DNA of 64,000 nt, taken from assembly GCA_963693305.1 (NCBI GenBank), contig OY855908.1, positions 5,570,501 through 5,634,500 of the forward strand, read 5' to 3'. The stretch is from Meandrina meandrites. Lineage: Eukaryota > Cnidaria > Anthozoa > Scleractinia > Meandrinidae. Of the stretch, positions 44,068 to 54,735 are shown piece after piece. Under the pieces are notes generated by a model, which was not told where the DNA came from, did no database searches, and saw only the letters and a program-made list of their open reading frames with translations. Both the position numbers and the translations under genes were made by a program. Position 1 is the stretch's first letter. Each line of letters begins with the position of its first letter.

Positions 44068-44527
44068 GCCTTAAATTTTTTATAACTATCGGCGAAGAGT
44101 TGGTCGCCCTAAATTCTCAGCATATTTAATTCAGTATATAAATTTTTAGTAAATGTAAATGAATTTACAAGTTAACGTTTTGTGAACAATTTTTTTTAAT
44201 AAGTACTACTTTAGATTTGTACGGAATTTGCAAAAGTAAGCTTATTTTAAATACCACAAACGCGCCACCGCTAAAGGCGTACGTAATTTGCATGCAGACA
44301 AGCGAAGAAACTTATATCAACCGATTGAAAGTGCAGTCGGTCGAACAGCTAATTCTCCTCGACTACATTATTCTAGTTTATCTCTTTGTTGGTGGTTGGT
44401 GGCGAGGAGACTTTGCTTAGTGGCGAGTTCAATGGTGGCGAGGTCGTTTCTTGGTGGCAAGTTCATTGGCAGCGAGTCCCTGGTGGAAAGGTGATTCGTA
44501 TCTAATAAAGCACACTAAAATATCTAC

Positions 44528-44588
44528 CTGGAGTTGGTATTACTACGTCGTCAATCACATTTTCGCTTTGAATTTCGCAGCTTAGGTC
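44528..44588 (-). other. 5' exon cassette 2 of gene 2
   Basis: Minus strand: acceptor CATCTATTACAG, 61 bp with an open frame D-L-S-C-E-I-Q-S-E-N-V-I-D-D, donor ACTCCAG|GTAGATATT (weaker than in gene 1). About 11 kb upstream of the gene 2 main exon; no cassettes 3 and 4 or satellite are seen in between. Confidence 0.5.
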
Positions 44589-44789
44589 CTGTAATAGATG
44601 TTAATAATACACTGAAAACGAACAAAGTTTTGCACAACCGTATACCAAAATGCTCTCGCAAAAATTCGATCGAGGAAGGCGGAAGTGAATACAGCTCATT
44701 AAATGATCCACAATCAGTGTTAAAAGAAACAAATAGAAACCTTGTGTTCCTGATAAGTCACGAATAACGAATAATCATCCTGAACTTAC

Positions 44790-44960
44790 CTTGTTTCTGA
44801 AAACCAGATCTGAAGTTCTGCAAAGCTGAGCAATTTTCAACTCACGAAACAGAGAAACAACACCTAGAGTTGGAATGCAAAGATGCAATGCAAAATGAAA
44901 GTAATCCTGCACAGAGATCTGGGACCGACCCAGAATCCCCAGCGCGCAAAATCCGGAATT
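44790..44960 (-). promoter_or_regulatory. First exon and promoter-proximal region of gene 2
   Basis: Minus strand: donor GAAACAAG|GTAAGTTCAGG, and upstream the conserved CCCAGATCTCTGTG block and AAATGAAA motif shared with the other two units. The 5' boundary is not determinable; a tetranucleotide microsatellite starts 60 bp further upstream. Confidence 0.45.
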
Positions 44961-45015
44961 GCGCTTGAATATCCATCCATCATGCATACGTCCATCTGTC
45001 CGTCCATCCATCCAT

Positions 45016-45069
45016 GGATCGATCGATCGATCGATCGATCGATCGATCGATCGATCGATCGATCGATCG

Positions 45070-45113
<44 letters not shown>
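45016..45113. repeat. Compound microsatellite (ATCG)n then (AATC)n
   Basis: About 14 units of ATCG followed by about ten of AATC. The SIDRSIDRS and SINQSINQ frames are products of the repeat. It lies just upstream of the inferred gene 2 first exon. Confidence 0.95.
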
Positions 45114-45840
45114 CCCATACTTCATCTTTACATTGATATAGCTCGAGATACTTAAAATTACTCGTGGGCTCACAGGAAGACCAAGCATGATATTTGCATA
45201 TATTAAAATGGAGGTCTTTGTATGAGAATTTGTATTGGTTTATAAACAGGGAACTTTTTAACAATAAATAAAAGCGTAATTACTAAATAAAGTCGACGAA
45301 ATATAACATGGTGTTGTTTGCTAACGTAACAATGTGTTTGCAAGCAATTTGGAGCTATTTTACGTCTAACTACTATTACCGTGTATAATAATATGACAAG
45401 GTAGAAGACTTCAGTCACTTCAAGCGTTCGTCAAGTGTGGAAATTAGCTCGAATTTCACCCACAATAAAAATTTTTGCTGTCATTCGGATCCGCATGTGA
45501 ATGAAACGATGACACACCAATGTTTGTCTGAAAACTTCGTGCTCATACCTCGTTTATCTCGGCAACTAGCCGCTTCTGAAAATCAAAAATCTGTTCAAAA
45601 TAGCTGCCATATAGGCCGTGTAGGTTTCTGTTTTAGATTCACTTCTGAAGGTTTGTCTAAACAATAAAAAGAACATTACACGTTGACTCAAAGATATGAA
45701 TTTTATGTTCTCGTGGCAAAAGCGATATCTCACTCGTTCGCTGCGCTCACTCGTGTAATATCCTCTATATAATGTCATGCATTTTATTCGGTATCTGGCA
45801 TTTGCATGCAAAGACTAAACGTGAATATTGTATCACCATT

Positions 45841-45841
<1 letters not shown>
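45114..45841. other. No gene seen
   Basis: 45770-45841 is paralogous to 7970-8060 and 22550-22612 and shows the empty insertion site of the composite elements. The rest is unremarkable. Confidence 0.45.

Positions 45842-45889
<48 letters not shown>
45842..45889. repeat. (AAT)n microsatellite
   Basis: About 16 pure AAT units. The frame at 45772-46212 crossing it is an artefact of poly-Asn translation. Confidence 0.95.
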
Positions 45890-46052
45890 GCTTTTATCAT
45901 TGCACTATTGCGCCATTTTACCATATTAGGGCAAAAGAACGCGCAAAATATGCCACGTTATTACACTGTAGAACAGGGCAAAAATATGGACTGAAAGCGG
46001 AGCGGCAAAATGGCCGAACAAAACTTTATTTTTTTGGTGGAATAATAAAGCC

Positions 46053-46164
46053 CTTATTCGATGGTTTAACATATAATACGAGTGGACATTTTGCTCATTG
46101 CTCGTATTTTTCCTCGCAACTCGCAAAATATCCGCGCGTATTACATGCTAAACCATCGAATAAG
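46053..46164. mobile_element. 112-bp MITE-like hairpin
   Basis: CTTATTCGATGGTTTA at the left pairs exactly with TAAACCATCGAATAAG at the right. Interior has GTATTA and AATACG pairs. No ORF. Confidence 0.6.
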
Positions 46165-46309
46165 GTGTATTTATTCATACACGATAAATATTGCAGCATG
46201 ATATACAGCTGATGTGGTCGTGTCTTAATCTATCTTTTGTTGTTTTGTATAACTTTGTTTTGTTGTTTATTTATTTTATTTTATTTATTTTTTTCCGAAT
46301 GATCTCGAA

Positions 46310-47110
46310 ATTCAAGATGGCGACTTAATAATCGAACAGGCCTGCAACTCGGTTCCATCGTAAAAATGTATGTAAAAGAACTGTTGGTAACTCCGCAAGT
46401 CTAGGCAGTGTTGTATCAGTTGGTTTGACAATTGGCAATCAGGCGCTCTTTCTTCGGAAGCGAGGAGCTTCTGTAGATTTTTCGTTAAGCGCCGAGATAG
46501 GAAGGAGCGCCTAATCGCAAGTGCACCATTCTTATCATGGAGTATTCTTATACCCACCTAAATCATTTTAGCTGTATCAGGCACCATCTAAATATCAGTG
46601 TAAACATTTCCATGACTCAAAAAGCTCTCCAGCATGATAAGTCTTGACTCACCCTTCCCTTCGGACACTAAGCCACGTTGGATCAACAACCAAGCAAACA
46701 ATAATCATCTGCCACACACACAAAAAAGAAATAAATGCAAAAAGCCGACGTTTCCGCATCTTCAAAAAAAGAATACAAAATAAATAGAAGAGCGATCGAA
46801 TTGAACTTAATTGGGCAACAAATACTCAGAATGGCGAAAAACTAAAAGAGCTGAGTAGTCAACAAATTTACAAACTTTATCCGGGTTGTTAAACAGACTA
46901 CAGAAATTAACAAAAAAATAGGTACCAAGTATTGATGGAAGCGACATATGTGCTTGTACATTATACAGGAAACAAAGAACTCAAACAACGTCTCTAGGCC
47001 TGAACACATTGCGCCTACTTTCCAACAACGAGCAATGAAATTAAAAGCTTGCGGGAGCTGCGTTACTGGTGTGTCTGGCATTTGCAGGATGTAGACTAAA
47101 ATTAAAAGAC
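46310..47110 (-). other. Inverted copy of the 23190-23930 segment
   Basis: Reverse complement of the 23190-23930 segment with many small changes. The frame containing LIQHCLDLRSYQ is kept, but a TGA and several indels break the upstream part that is open at 23615. Its flanks (45770-45841 and 47540-48440) follow normal unit order, so the segment was inverted within this unit. Confidence 0.5.
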
Positions 47111-47377
47111 TGTCACTCCAATCTGATTGGCCTGAATATTCTTTGAGGCAAATGTACATCCGACGGGTACTTTGTTTTGTGTACAAATGTTTCTCCGGAG
47201 ATGCTCCGTTCCACCTAAGTCACTTGTGGTCAAAACACGGAAGCAGATGCAATCTAAGGACTGAAAGAACTGCTCGGTGCTGCCCAAATCTAATACGTTA
47301 AATTTGTGGGGGCCCGGCTCATTGTGGAACTCATTAGACAACAAGGCCCGCCTTGAAGAATCTTTGGCGGGTTTCAA
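47102..47377 (-). CDS. Hypothetical 91-residue ORF
   Basis: Methionine-initiated frame on the minus strand (MKPAKDSSRR, later NVLDLGSTEQFFQ). Its amino-acid usage looks protein-like, but I recognise no domain, and its end runs into the inverted segment. No splice or poly-A evidence. Probably a fragment or chance. Confidence 0.2.
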   Translation of the reverse strand: MKPAKDSSRRALLSNEFHNEPGPHKFNVLDLGSTEQFFQSLDCICFRVLTTSDLGGTEHLRRNICTQNKVPVGCTFASKNIQANQIGVTVF

Positions 47378-47608
47378 AAGTTCATTACAGGAACTTGGTT
47401 TTTAAATCAGTCTTTTAGCATAGTTATTGATGTCTTAATTTATTGTTATTTTTTCATACTGTACCTGAATTCAAGTCATATTGAAGTCATATAATACTCC
47501 ATGATAAGTCATATAATACTCCAAGAATTAATATATTAAAACCAATAATGGGAGCGTTTGTTCAGTCTCGGAGGTTCACGGTAAATCAATATGACTTGAA
47601 TTCAGGTA

Positions 47609-48334
47609 CAGTATGGAACCCAGTTCTCGGCCACTTTAGACGTAAACTTGTATTTCTTACCTCAGAAGAGCCATAGGAATTTGAAATTTCGCCCAGAGCT
47701 AGCTTCAACATCAAGCTTTTTGGTGAAAGCTGTCGGCTTGTCAACACTTAATTTGCCCGAGCGATAATAAAAATAAAAGCTGCGTTTGTGGGCCCAGTTC
47801 TCGGCCACTAAAAGAGTATTCGCAATTCTCTGTATAAAAAAGGCCTAATTACCATGATTACCATGATTACTTTTCTCAGACATAAAATCACTTTTTAAAC
47901 TTGTTTGTGTTATTAACATCCCAAATTATGCTTATGGAAATATTCGAAGTAAATTAAGGCCGAAAAATACAACAGTTCACCAAATGTTTAAAAAGCAGAA
48001 AGCTGGATTATTCTACGCTTCGTATGCCAAAAATTGGCTCCTTTGGTAATCATATTCGAAAAAAATTCGAATTTAAGTACATCTATGATTTTTAAGGAGC
48101 CGTAAACAAACAAGTTTTTTAAGAAAAACAAATTTACCTACCCTTCGCGTAAACTCAACACGTGAGCGTTCTATAGTGAGTTGAAGGACAAGACTCAAGA
48201 TACTTAGAGCGCAAGAATCAGTCTATCGTTTGAAGAAAATACCTTTATCTTTTAATTCATTTGTGACGCGAAAAAACACGTTGAACACAAAGTGGCCGAG
48301 AATAGGACCCGGCCGAGAACTGGGCCACATACTG
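47609..48334. mobile_element. 726-bp TA-flanked MITE
   Basis: TA at 47607-47608 and 48335-48336. Ends CAGTATGGAACCCAGTTCTC and GAGAACTGGGCCACATACTG; AGTTCTCGGCCACT recurs inside. The uninterrupted site ttcaggtacctgac is present near 24112 in the paralogous unit. CAGT ends and TA duplication fit the Tc1/mariner-pogo group. No transposase. Confidence 0.8.
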
Positions 48335-48509
48335 TACCTTTTGTTAAGTGTCTTGTTAATCGATCCAGGACAGGGCGTCTTGCACTGTCACCTGGGGTCT
48401 AGACTGCGCATATCAAATCTGTTGTTTCTGTGCGCAAGCTAACCCGGGGACAAGCTACCACCCGTTAACTATTTTAAATCGGTTACCACAGATTCATGGT
48501 AGGATCCAA

Positions 48510-48850
48510 AAAAAAACAGGGTTAGCATAACCATAAAAAATGGTTATTTTAACCAATATTTATGTGTTGACAAGGTTTGACTGTTTTTAAAAGTTAATAT
48601 GACCGAAAACTTACAGTCATTTTTAACCAAAATAATAAAGGTCATAGCAACCAATTTTTAATGGGTTGAAAAAATTCGTGTGGGTGAGATTAGAAACAAC
48701 CATTGTTAATGGTTAATGCAACCTTTTTAAAATGGTCGTTTCAACTGATATGCAAAATGGTTGAAACGAACGATTTTCTTTGGGTCACTATAACCCAAAA
48801 AAATATAGTTACCTCAGATTCAAACTATAACCATTTTTTTTTTGGTTGTT
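48510..48850. repeat. AACCATT/AATGGTT motif array beside the large hairpin
   Basis: Words such as AACCATTnnTAATGGTT, TGGTTATTTTAACC and AACCATTTTTTTTTTGGTT recur on both strands for 340 bp. They resemble subterminal repeats of a transposon of which the 48851-50347 hairpin may be the core. The outer ends are only weakly alike (AAAAACAGG against AAAAACGG). Confidence 0.55.
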
Positions 48851-50347
48851 GTAACCACAGGCGGCCCAGACGTTGTATTCGATTTTGGCGATTACGTTAT
48901 GTCTTCAGCAGATAAGACAATGTATTGAGAACACTTTGAACATTGCTCTAAATAGAACTTGTATTAAAGATTTGAATGAAAATGTCTTACACTATGTTTA
49001 TCTTACGTTATTTTGACATTTCTGTGCTCCTGGAGTGGGTTTAAAGCTGTTAAGACGAAATTTTCATTCTGAGGTGTGCTTTCCCTAAAGAGAAACGAAA
49101 GGCAGGCGACCTAGTTCGCCAACGGTCCGCACTCGAAGCTCCATAAATCCCACAAAAATGGTCAACACTCGCCAAAATTGCTTCAATACAGCCGCCGATA
49201 ATTCTTCTTTCGATTTCCTTCACCTAAGGTTCCAAAGTTTATCTAAACCACCCGAAAAGCGCTCGTTTTCGAGCGCTGGGTTTCCATTTTTGCAATGTCT
49301 GAATGCGTGGTCAGTTATCTTGGGCACAAGATTCAAATTTTAGCTTAGCGACCGTGCCATAGCGACAAAAGTCACCCTCAACCGTGGGGAGGCACAGGGC
49401 AATTTGCGTCATGTAAAATACACCCTGCGATGGTCCCTGGGGAAATTTCACCGGAAAAGGCGAGAAATCTCTGAGACAGCGCGTAAACTCAGATCGGTTC
49501 CCGGTTGCTTAGAGAATGTTTCTTAGTTGAACTGAAGCTTTCAGCAGTGCTCCTTAACGCTAAAATCAGTTTGCCAGGTGTGTGTATTTACTGACCTTGC
49601 ATTTGCTGGTTAGAGTCTTTCTTAGTTGAAGCTTATTTCAACGGTGCTTCTAAGCGCTAAAATCAGTTCGCTAGTTGTTTTACCAAGTGTGTTTTTAGTT
49701 AACAAGTGTGTTTTTAGTAAACAGTGCAGTGAGTTCATAGATTTCCCGCCGTTTCGGTGAAATTTCCCCAGGGACCATCGCAGGGTGTATTTTACATGAC
49801 GCAAATTGCCCTGTGCCTCCCCACGGTTGAGGGTGACTTTTGTCGCTATGGCACGGTCGCTAAGCTAAAATTTGAATCTTGTGCCCAAGATAACTGACCA
49901 CGCATTCAGACATTGCAAAAATGGAAACCCAGCGCTCGAAAACGAGCGCTTTTCGGGTGGTTTAGATAAACTTTGGAACCTTAGGTGAAGGAAATCGAAA
50001 GAAGAATTATCGGCGGCTGTATTGAAGCAATTTTGGCGAGTGTTGACCATTTTTGTGGGATTTATGGAGCTTCGAGTGCGGACCGTTGGCGAACTAGGTC
50101 GCCTGCCTTTCGTTTCTCTTTAGGGAAAGCACACCTCAGAATGAAAATTTCGTCTTAACAGCTTTAAACCCACTCCAGGAGCACAGAAATGTCAAAATAA
50201 CGTAAGATAAACATAGTGTAAGACATTTTCATTCAAATCTTTAATACAAGTTCTATTTAGAGCAATGTTCAAAGTATTCTCATACGTAGTCTTAATATCG
50301 GCTGAAGAATCGAATACAACGTCTGGGCCGCCTGTGTTGTAACTGGT
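48851..50347. mobile_element. 1.5-kb hairpin with highly similar 0.6-kb arms
   Basis: Arms 48851-49472 and 49739-50347 are inverted copies. A 61-codon frame at 49158-49343 (+) reappears at 49865-50050 (-) with an identical translation. GGCGGCCCAGACGTTG near 48860 pairs with CAACGTCTGGGCCGCC near 50318. The 266-bp loop holds a direct repeat around TTTCTTAGTTGAA and CGCTAAAATCAGTT. Similarity falls near the outer edges. If transcribed, it would fold into long double-stranded RNA. No transposase recognised. Confidence 0.85.
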
Positions 50348-50965
50348 CCGTTTTTACAGTGTACGCCTGAAAGACCGTGGACACACATCCATTTCTCTGC
50401 GATGTCTTCATTTGACCAGAAATATACCATTTTGATGACGTAGCACTGCAGATTCGTGCAGTGTCAGTACTCGCGCACGTAAATCAGTCTACGCGCTTTT
50501 ATTCGCCGACCACATGACCAAAACAAACGGACGTTCTGGGAACGAGAACGACGGAGCTACGTCAAAAGAATGAACGTTTGCGAATCACCAACTTGAGGTT
50601 GATAGGCTTAATTATCATATGACCCGTACGAAACCGCGCGCTATTTCCTTGGAAAACCATATGAAAAAAGTCCCGTATGAGGGCCGTACGCCTTGATCCA
50701 ACGGGGCGGAAAAACCGTATGGCCCCACTAGAAAAGCCTACGGACCCGCGACTGCATGCCGCGAGATGGAATTTCAAAACCATTGGATTCAATTATTTTG
50801 AATTCAAAATGAGCGATAGTTATTCTGAAGATTATTCCGAAAGCAAAGAATATCCGGTATGTTTAACTTAACTTTCTACAAATCAATGTACTTTGCAAGG
50901 GCTAAGATTTAAAACAAAACATGTTCAAAGTTGGCAAATGATGAAGAACTGCATAAACTTATACG
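50348..50965. other. No gene seen
   Basis: Short frames on both strands only. The 76-codon minus-strand frame at 50562 and its plus-strand counterpart at 50677 have no recognisable domain. Confidence 0.35.
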
Positions 50966-51158
50966 AGGCCCTGCCAGGGTAAATTCCGACAAGCGACATG
51001 GGCCAAAAAGTAGCGACAGCGAAATAGCGACAAACGGCTGACGAAGCCAAATGTATGTTGCTAAATTTCCGACAGCGTTGTGTAGCCTTGACAAAACGCC
51101 GACACGAGACATTTTAAAATTCCGACAAGCGACCTGGGACACCCCCCTGGCAGGGCCT
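50966..51158. mobile_element. 193-bp hAT-type MITE
   Basis: Exact 8-bp duplication CTTATACG (50958-50965 and 51159-51166). Ends AGGCCCTGCCAGGG and CCCTGGCAGGGCCT. The words AAATTCCGACAAGCGAC near the left and AATTCCGACAAGCGAC near the right are in direct orientation. The 8-bp duplication indicates hAT. Confidence 0.85.
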
Positions 51159-51166
51159 CTTATACG

Positions 51167-52091
51167 ACCACAACAACTGCTAGCTGACAACATCAATAAA
51201 ATCGAAATGAGAGCGGCCATAAAAACTACATACTCGGACATAGACGTCTTCTGTGATTTCTAAATAAAACCTTAGTCATTGACAAACATTGAAGAAAAAA
51301 AAGAAAGCTAAGAAAATTGAATTTGCTGAGTTTGAAAATCTGCAGCTGTGTAATTCCTCAATCACAACAAAGAAAATGCGATTAACGACTAACCTTGCAC
51401 GGTGTTCCACTAGTTCTCACGAAGCAGTTTAGCCACTAACTGGAAGACAATCGTAATAAGAGTTCAACATCATCGAGGAACTAACGAATTCAATGACTAT
51501 AGGCAGCAACGACAGACGTTTAGAATCCTCGGTGGTAAAGAAAACAACTTGAAGCCGAAGCCGGCCCGCGGAAAGAAAACGAAGCGAAGCAAAGTCCTCA
51601 GCTGCTTGTACAACGTATTCCAGCGTAACGTCTAAATCCTTCTTGGTTGAAAATTAATCAATCCTGTCGTTCAAACCAAGCACTAGGATGAATTTCGGCT
51701 CAGAAGGAACGTCGCTTTGTTATTCAATTCAGTCTTTTATATAGCTGAGACGAGCACGACTAGCCGAAACGTCGTGCAAATTCTTTGTTGTAGTCCTTCT
51801 TAAACGTTTCCTTTGAAATTTCTACTAACTACAGTCATGAAGGAAGACTTTGGCCGGGTTGAAATCTCCTTGGAATGAAGATAAAACTGGAAGATTTGGT
51901 TGTAATTTTCACAATTTTAACAGAAGTTTGAATACTCTGTGCGCACCGTCGTTCAAATGCACTTCACTGGCTTCCCAAAAAACATTTTACGGGCTTTTCA
52001 AAATGCGCGCGAAACGGGCTGCAGCGTCTGCATCCATGAATGGAAAACAATAAAAAAGAAAGAAAATTAGTGGTCATATGATAAAATGCTT
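51167..52091. other. No gene seen
   Basis: A 67-codon frame at 51850 is not recognised. No repeats or splice-linked exons that I can support. Confidence 0.35.
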
Positions 52092-53001
52092 ATTGACTGA
52101 GTTAGGTCGGGCCGGACGGGAAAATATTTCGCTCGAGGTCAGGACGTGCGGACCGAGCGCAGCGAGGTCCGTGCGTCCTGACAGAGAGCCAAATATTTTC
52201 CCGTCCGGCCCGACCTAACTCAGTCATTAGGGACTTTAAGTCATGGAAAGGTCTGGGGGAGAGTACGTCTCGGCAGTCTGCCAAATGTAGTGTAAGAAGA
52301 AAAACAAACTACAAAGAAGCACAGTCTAAGGAATAAAAGGTCACTTTTATTTAGTTTCTTACAGCCGAATGGCTTCGCTTAAAGAAAGGTTGTTCTTGTT
52401 TGCTTTGGTAGGTCCAACAGATTAGTTCTGGACGAAAGCTTATGCTATGCACTTTCTAAGACGATAACAATTTCAGAATTTGATTAATGAAATGTTTATA
52501 ATTTGAGAGAGACGAATATCTCAAAGAATATCGAGTTAAAAGCTAAAAGATGCCAGCACTCACAGCAGCAAAATATTATCGGATACTTATCCAGATAAAG
52601 TGCATTTTCCCTCAACTCTCAAAGCGAGCTTTTAACTTTAAACAACTCGCGCTGAAGAAGAATGTTTATCTTCGCCATACCGACACCGTCATCAAACGAA
52701 TTCAATTGAAAATTTACAAGCGTATGAGCGACAAACTCAACAAATATTCGACTGAAGTTGACTTCAAAGGATACATTTTGCGTTGGAACTCTGAAACTGC
52801 TGAGAAATTCGTAGAAAAAGCACAGAGCAGCGAATTAAACCCACGTACTAGCCGCTACGGTAAAACCTCCTGCTCAGGTAGTCAGATTTCACGCTACGGC
52901 CGGACTCGACCGACTGACATGCGCAGTGTCTTATCTTGTGTGAAATTTTACTTCCTGCAGCCGTAGTAGCGCCTCGCCGTAGTGTATCTTAAAGTCCCTA
53001 A
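52092..53001 (+). mobile_element. Composite element 3: palindrome plus TIR body
   Basis: Palindrome 52092-52228: left arm GACTGAGTTAGGTCGGGCC and right arm GGCCCGACCTAACTCAGTC, extending to the AAATATTT level, around a loop with its own dyad (GCGGACCGAGCGC...GCGAGGTCCG). It abuts a body with 14-bp perfect TIRs TTAGGGACTTTAAG (52227-52240) and CTTAAAGTCCCTAA (52988-53001). The palindrome-then-body layout matches 22613-23108, with different stem sequence. The body carries a 138-codon ORF. Confidence 0.75.
52550..52966 (+). CDS. Hypothetical basic protein inside composite element 3
   Basis: A 138-residue frame lying wholly between the TIRs. Lys/Arg-rich N-terminal two thirds (YYRILIQIKCIFPQLSKRAF, then KRIQLKIYKRMSDKLNKYS); the end has SRYGKTSC and SRYGRTRP repeats. 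I recognise no domain. It could be an element-encoded DNA-binding protein or a chance ORF; its length is unusual for this DNA, but there is no homologue in the window. Confidence 0.3.
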   Translation: MPALTAAKYYRILIQIKCIFPQLSKRAFNFKQLALKKNVYLRHTDTVIKRIQLKIYKRMSDKLNKYSTEVDFKGYILRWNSETAEKFVEKAQSSELNPRTSRYGKTSCSGSQISRYGRTRPTDMRSVLSCVKFYFLQP

Positions 53002-54100
53002 TAATAAGTACATTACTACCGACACTTGCCCGCCAACGTATACGGTTTATTCAGTTTAAATAGTCTTTTATAAATCTATTTTGTTAAACAAAATCGCGAT
53101 TGTATAAATAATTCTCTTAGCATATTCACATGTGACTTTCTACGTTTGTGTGATCAGAAGCTTCTAACATTCTTAGATTTCTTAATAAGCATGCATGACG
53201 TTTTAAAAAAAAGCAGTCAGTGTTGCGTATGTTTATCAAAGTTACGAAAAATACTTTTTTGTTTTCTACTGTCGCATGGTTTTCCTCTGGCACGACAGAG
53301 TGCAGTTCAGAAAGACAATGTCAAAGTATTTTTGATCAAATTTATTGCTTTATTTATACAGCAGCCTTTTACCGCATTTAGAAACCCTAATGTTTACATT
53401 TCCGTTAATATCTTAGAGGCCTGTGCCTGAAGAAGATAAGGATGGTAAACCTCTGGTCTATTTGACTACGTATTCAAAAACTCATTAATAATTCATAAAG
53501 AAAATACAAAAGAAATGAATGTTTAATGAGTGTCTTTATATCTGATAAAGACACGGCTAAACTTTACGTCCAATTGTCTAGGACAAATAACCCCAAATCT
53601 AAACATTAGTGCAGGAAAATGTGTTGATCTACATCAGATTTTGAAGCCGTTCAACAAATTCGCAGTTCCTGTTTTAAACTTGGTAAAACACTGCTGCTCA
53701 TTTATTAAACATTACTTAAAAAACCTCGGTATGTTTTCTGTAAACTGGAAAACATATGAAGCCCAACCCACTTAGCTCAAGTATAACTACAGCTAAGGTA
53801 TGAGGTCATGTAACTTGAGACAAAACAGAGTTTTGATGTGACCACAGCCATTACGCACGTTTGAGTTGTGAACAGAATTCCATCCTGACTCATTTAATAA
53901 ATTAATTCGTGTCATTAAAATTAGTCAGAGGTGAACTTTCTCAAAACCACAATATTAACAGATATGTAAATATTTACTGGATTCTAAGTAAATTATTTGT
54001 AACATTACAATACAAAATAACTCTCATTAGAAAATTATTCTGACATCATACTGGGGCGCCGAACCAGCCAATATTCCCTACATATATTTCCATGGTCTGT
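53002..54100. other. No gene seen
   Basis: AT-rich. The frames at 53146 and 53530 are Phe/Leu/Lys-rich and unrecognised. 53945-54040 resembles 24779-24885 (ccacaatattaacagatatg), showing it belongs to the duplicated unit. Confidence 0.4.
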
Positions 54101-54190
54101 TGGACTTTTTATATGGTCAACTCGGCTTTTTATATGGTCAACTAAACACTTTTTATATGATCAACTCGACTTTTTATATGGTCAAACACT
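54101..54190. repeat. Minisatellite of CTTTTTATATGGTCAAC
   Basis: Four spaced copies of CTTTTTATATGGTCAAC with one ATGATCAAC variant over about 90 bp, 23-28 bp apart. Non-coding. Confidence 0.75.
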
Positions 54191-54504
54191 GTCTCTCGTA
54201 TTTGATATATTACTTGACAACCCGATTACATCTAGTTCAAAAAATGCACAGCACATTGATCACAAACACTCTTTGAACGCATAACCTAAGCCTTGTTAGA
54301 GCTGTAGTTCTTGTTATTGTCCTTTTGATACCTTAATGCTTTTACTTTTAGCAAGGAATTGTTTTTTGTGAATGTCTTGTGTCGCTTTAGGATCGTGAAA
54401 CTCGGACCCATGAAAAGCGTAAACACTAACAGTCTTGGATAGCCTCGCTTTTCCTTTAGGCGGCAAAATGGATCAAGGGCTCATCCTGTTAGGAGGAGGT
54501 AGTA

Positions 54505-54650
54505 ATATATCAAACACGAGAGACGGTGTTTCATCGGGATTTCCGACACCGAGAAGAGAGTTGAAAATATGACGCGCAGCGGAGTATTTTTGACGAAATT
54601 CGATGTGTTTGGATAGCCGATGAAACACTTTCTCGAGTGTTTTAATTAAC
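54505..54650. mobile_element. MITE with AACACGAGAGACGGTGTTTC end
   Basis: Left AACACGAGAGACGGTGTTTC pairs with right GAAACACTTTCTCGAGTGTT; both continue into CATCGG and CCGATG. About 146 bp. Located where the gene 1 unit has no insertion (10660). Confidence 0.65.
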
Positions 54651-54735
54651 TTCTCAAACGAAACTAAAACTAAGGAGTAAACGGAGAAATAAAATCCTAA
54701 AAATCTATGCTTATTAAGATCAGATATCCAAACCA

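Noticed and set aside
44883..45155. SIDRSIDRS and SINQSINQ ORFs
   Set aside because: Translation of the (ATCG)n/(AATC)n microsatellite.
49158..50050. Identical 61-codon ORFs in the hairpin arms
   Set aside because: Identity reflects arm similarity; no domain, and each is short. Treated as repeat DNA.
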